Shown here in pieces: positions 61,467-64,000 of a stretch of DNA of 64,000 nucleotides (the first letter of the stretch is position 1; the number at the start of each line of letters is the position of its first letter). Position numbers and translations under genes: made by a program. The stretch covers positions 124,001 to 188,000 of the forward strand of contig JAANDG010000084.1 in NCBI GenBank assembly GCA_036852015.1. The letters run 5' to 3'. Source of the stretch: Pelodera strongyloides (taxonomy: Eukaryota; Nematoda; Chromadorea; Rhabditida; Rhabditidae). Below the pieces are notes generated by a model, which was given only the letters and a program-made list of their open reading frames with translations, was not told the origin of the DNA and did not search any database.

Positions 61467-64000
61467 GAGAGAGTCGGCAAGAGTACCGTAACCAGTTCGG
61501 CGCACACTGAAATGCGTATCACGTATCACTCACCAGGGATAGTCGCCTTCACCGTATCTACCAATTCCAGATACGCCTCTCTTGTATAACCTCGGCCCAT
61601 TCGCTCGAGCGTCTCATTATCACCGCTTTGTGCTGGCAAATGTAACTGATTGCAGATATTTGCCCTTTCCGCAATCAAATCGAGCACCTTGAATCGGGAA
61701 TTATAAGTATCATACAAAAAAAAGCTTGGATAGTACCAGATGCACGTTTTACATACACTGCGTTTACGGAGAGATCCAGAGAACAAGTACAAGTATAGAT
61801 AGCCACAAAAAAAGTAATGATTATAAAGATTTAAAATAATTAAAATAAAACAATATCAATGTTGCACTTACCGGCATAGGAAAATCCTTGGGATGTGGAG
61901 ATGTGAACCGGATACGCAATTCTGGATCAATCCTACAGGTAAAAATGAGTAATATTACAGTATCTATTCGATTATACATGTGTGTATCGACGAACAAGGT
62001 AATCATACTATCATACAAGTACAATTGACGAAGATTAATCAATGTCGTCTATCAGGGTTTTATCTAACAATTTGAATATTCGATACAAGGTGACCAATAA
62101 TAAACAATATTGTTATTAAGTAATGTAGAAGTTCAATCTCATAAAAAAGCATCTACTATTAGGAATTAGCACATTATACAGCACAAATGAAGCAAATTGC
62201 AAATACGGTTTCAAAAATATATATTAGAAATAATAAACATACCGGGAAATTTCATCAAGCAGCGTGACGAAAGTCCTTCCACCTTGTTTTGGTTTGTATA
62301 TTGTATTAAATCCGGGTACAGTGCCAACGGTCGGTACCTAAAGGTAGAAGACGTTTAGGTGCACAGTTTGAAACGAACTCGAACACAAAGTTATCCATTC
62401 TCAACTTCAACTAAATATCAAAAATGAAGGCGACTGGATGTGGACGTTCAGCGACAGCGCGAGCATAAGTGTAATGTACACTTCCAACCAACTTCAACAA
62501 AAAGGCGGAAATAAGGAAAATCCTGTAAAATAAAATAACAACGATTTCTTACATCTCCGACGACAAATGATGACTCTGATGAATCCCGATAGCTATTCAC
62601 ATTTTGTCCCAGAAGAACAACTTGACGGACGCCCTGAATGTGAAGACATAAGAAAAAATACGTTGTGTGGTAGAGCGCATAGTGTGAAATTCGGACTACT
62701 TTTGTGCAATGTTACACTATTACACAAAAGTAGCAAAAAGCGAGCCTAGGAACTAATTGTTCGCCGCAATGCCGAAACTACCACAACCTACAAGTCAAAA
62801 ACGGGATGTTGGAGACATGCATGAAATAAACTATATTATACAAATGATTACAATAGGTAACCAACCAAAAGTGATAGATAATACTATTCACCCAGGGCAT
62901 AATACTCGTCGGCAAAAACTCAAAACCACCATCCAAATATATGTAGTGTTTCCCAAAATTGTATATATTTATGGTACGTTTCTAATTTTCACTTTGTATC
63001 TATTTATGGTACGTTTCTAATTTTCACTATCTTATTACCAGCCGTTCGAAGAGCCCTACGGACTCTTCTCCGACTGGTGGAATCGGCCTTCGGCCGATTG
63101 TTTCCCTATTTAAAAAAAGAATTCTACGATTTAAAAAGTTAACTCTCGTCTCTTTCTCCTCCCACACAATCACACGTCTCTGTTTGTGGAAACGTATAAT
63201 AATCAGTTTGGATCACCACTCGACTAATGCCACCATGCAAATTTGCTATTGAAGGTGCTGTATGTAGGGCAGAGGATTATCCTCGTCATAAGCTAGCATA
63301 GCTCAGCAGGTAGAGCGTTGGATTGTGAAGCGAGAGATTGGGTGCTGCTGTGGGTTCGAATACCGCCAGCGGCAAAGATTTTGTATGTTCCCATTCGATT
63401 GCGAATAGAAAATTTTCTTTATGAAAGGATTTCGTTGCGTGCATACAAACAAAAGACCAAGTAAACTCTTCTCCTTTATATAATAAGATATAAAGGAGAC
63501 GAGTTTACTTGGTCTTTTTTTGAAGCCGCGTGTGAACGCAACAAAGCCCATTCATAAAGATTTGCTCGCAGAAATAGAACATACAAAGACCTTTGCCTCC
63601 GGCGGGATTCGAACCCACCGCGAACACGTCTAACTCTTGCTTCACAGTCGAGCGCTCTACCTGTTGAGCTATGCTGCCTTATCATCGGAAACAATGCTAG
63701 GGCTAGGCAAACAATCGGCCGAAGGCCGATTCATCCAGTCGGAGAAGAGCCCGTTAGGGCTCTTCATCCGGCTGGTACCTAATATTCTAATCGCGACGGT
63801 GGTACGGTTACGAGCTCAAGACCACCATCCAAATTTATGCAATATGCTAATTCGGACGGTGGTTTCGTCGGTAAGTTCATCAACGAGTTTATGCAATGTA
63901 TTCACCTGATCTGATAACCGTCTAACTTCCTCCACAATTGAGTCGATTGGCCGACTGCGCTCCCTTCCCCTTGTGAATGGAACAATACAGTAGGTACACA
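59983..64000 (-). CDS. CDK5RAP1: CDK5RAP1, mitochondrial tRNA methylthiotransferase (5' end outside window)
   Basis: CDK5RAP1 is a MiaB-type radical-SAM enzyme that adds 2-methylthio to i6A37 of mitochondrial tRNAs. Exons in transcript order: beyond 64000 to 63906, 62633-62553, 62337-62243, 61932-61872, 61687-61534, 61330-61269, 60973-60905, 60791-60642, 60175-60056, 60018-59983. The first visible exon opens with CTYC, the last two cysteines of the CxxxCxxC cluster site, then [20 protein letters not shown]. Later blocks are [53 protein letters not shown] and the C-terminal TRAM region ([10 protein letters not shown]). Phase is exact across all ten exons (306 residues here). The last 36-nt exon gives an unusually short end ([11 protein letters not shown]) and is the least certain part. 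It is tail-to-tail with the K2P gene. Confidence 0.92.
60340..60507. mobile_element. Family A element A9, in a CDK5RAP1 intron
   Basis: TTAA-flanked with ends AGCGAAACACCGGCC and GGTATTTCTCT, in the intron between the 60791-60642 and 60175-60056 exons. Confidence 0.78.
61061..61234. mobile_element. TTAA-flanked element in a CDK5RAP1 intron
   Basis: The right end is GTTATACCGCTTTAA and the left is TTATCGGTATAACGGC, so it is a hybrid of the B and GCGATATAAC ends. The left border is approximate. Confidence 0.55.
61385..61473. repeat. (GA)n/(GACA)n microsatellite in a CDK5RAP1 intron
   Basis: GA units with a GACAGACA segment. The long Ser/Leu-rich minus-strand frame across it is an artefact of the repeat. 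Confidence 0.92.
63292..63374 (+). repeat. tRNA-like head of a SINE-type repeat (left unit)
   Basis: It has a perfect D stem (GCTC/GAGC), an A box (TAGCTCAGCAGG), a seven-base anticodon loop with GTG (His) and a B box (GGTTCGAAT). The acceptor and anticodon stems are badly mismatched, so this is a tRNA relic, not a working tRNA gene. The body runs on to about 63487. Confidence 0.65.
63594..63678 (-). repeat. tRNA-like head of a SINE-type repeat (right unit)
   Basis: Inverted partner of the left unit with the same GTG anticodon loop, an intact D stem and a paired T stem around TTCGAAT. It has a long variable region and a poor acceptor stem. Confidence 0.65.

Larger units (their letters stand above)
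63042..63775. repeat. Large inverted repeat in a CDK5RAP1 intron carrying two tRNA-like units
   Basis: The outer arms (about 63042-63107 and 63697-63775) pair through CCGACTGG, GAAGAGCCC and AATCGGCCTTCGGCCGATTG. The inner arms are two inverted tRNA-derived units (63292-63490 and 63491-63678) whose tails meet near 63487. Confidence 0.8.

Noticed and set aside
61139..61522. 127-codon frame rich in Ser and Leu
   Set aside because: It is the GA microsatellite; real CDK5RAP1 exons flank it in other frames.
63292..63678. Two functional tRNA-His genes
   Set aside because: Acceptor and anticodon stems have several mismatches each, and the units are part of inverted repeats.

Overview
The window reads as nuclear DNA of an animal, AT-rich and intron-rich. 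It holds four protein genes, each rebuilt exon by exon from conserved protein blocks, GT/AG borders and phase continuity: an anillin homologue (ANLN, minus, 25149 down to 13156), the U5 snRNP GTPase EFTUD2/Snu114 (plus, 30046-41158), a two-pore-domain potassium channel (plus, 49047-58743) and the 3' part of the methylthiotransferase gene CDK5RAP1 (minus, 59983 to beyond 64000). Anillin, K2P channels and CDK5RAP1 together point to a metazoan. The K2P channel looks most like the nematode TWK type I recall, and all three visible start codons lie 2-26 nt after a splice acceptor, as in species with spliced-leader trans-splicing. An intron-rich nematode or another trans-splicing invertebrate is therefore an inference, not a proof.

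Layout. 1-12057 has no gene I can recognise and is packed with short transposon-like palindromes and duplications. 12058-12509 (minus) is a hydrophobic ORF split by one such element. 13156-25149 is ANLN (29 coding exons, 1068 aa). 25152-30045 lies between the divergent ANLN and EFTUD2 genes and holds two Harbinger-like foldback elements, a complete but non-autonomous LTR retrotransposon (26278-27833) and five copies of an exact 166-bp tandem repeat. 30046-41158 is EFTUD2 (26 coding exons, 973 aa). 41159-49020 has duplications, foldbacks and simple repeats but no recognised gene. 49047-58743 is the K2P channel (15 exons, 497 aa). 58744-59982 is its 3' side. 59983-64000 is CDK5RAP1, convergent with the channel; one intron carries two inverted tRNA-derived units inside a larger palindrome.

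The genes do not form a pathway: anillin acts in cytokinesis, EFTUD2 in the spliceosome, the K2P channel in background potassium conductance, and CDK5RAP1 in mitochondrial tRNA modification. What unifies the window is the mobile DNA. At least two dozen elements flanked by TTAA share the end AGCG and fall into several size families. They sit in introns of every gene, often only 12-40 nt from a splice site. All coordinates of exons and elements were derived by eye; summed coding lengths are divisible by three for every complete model.
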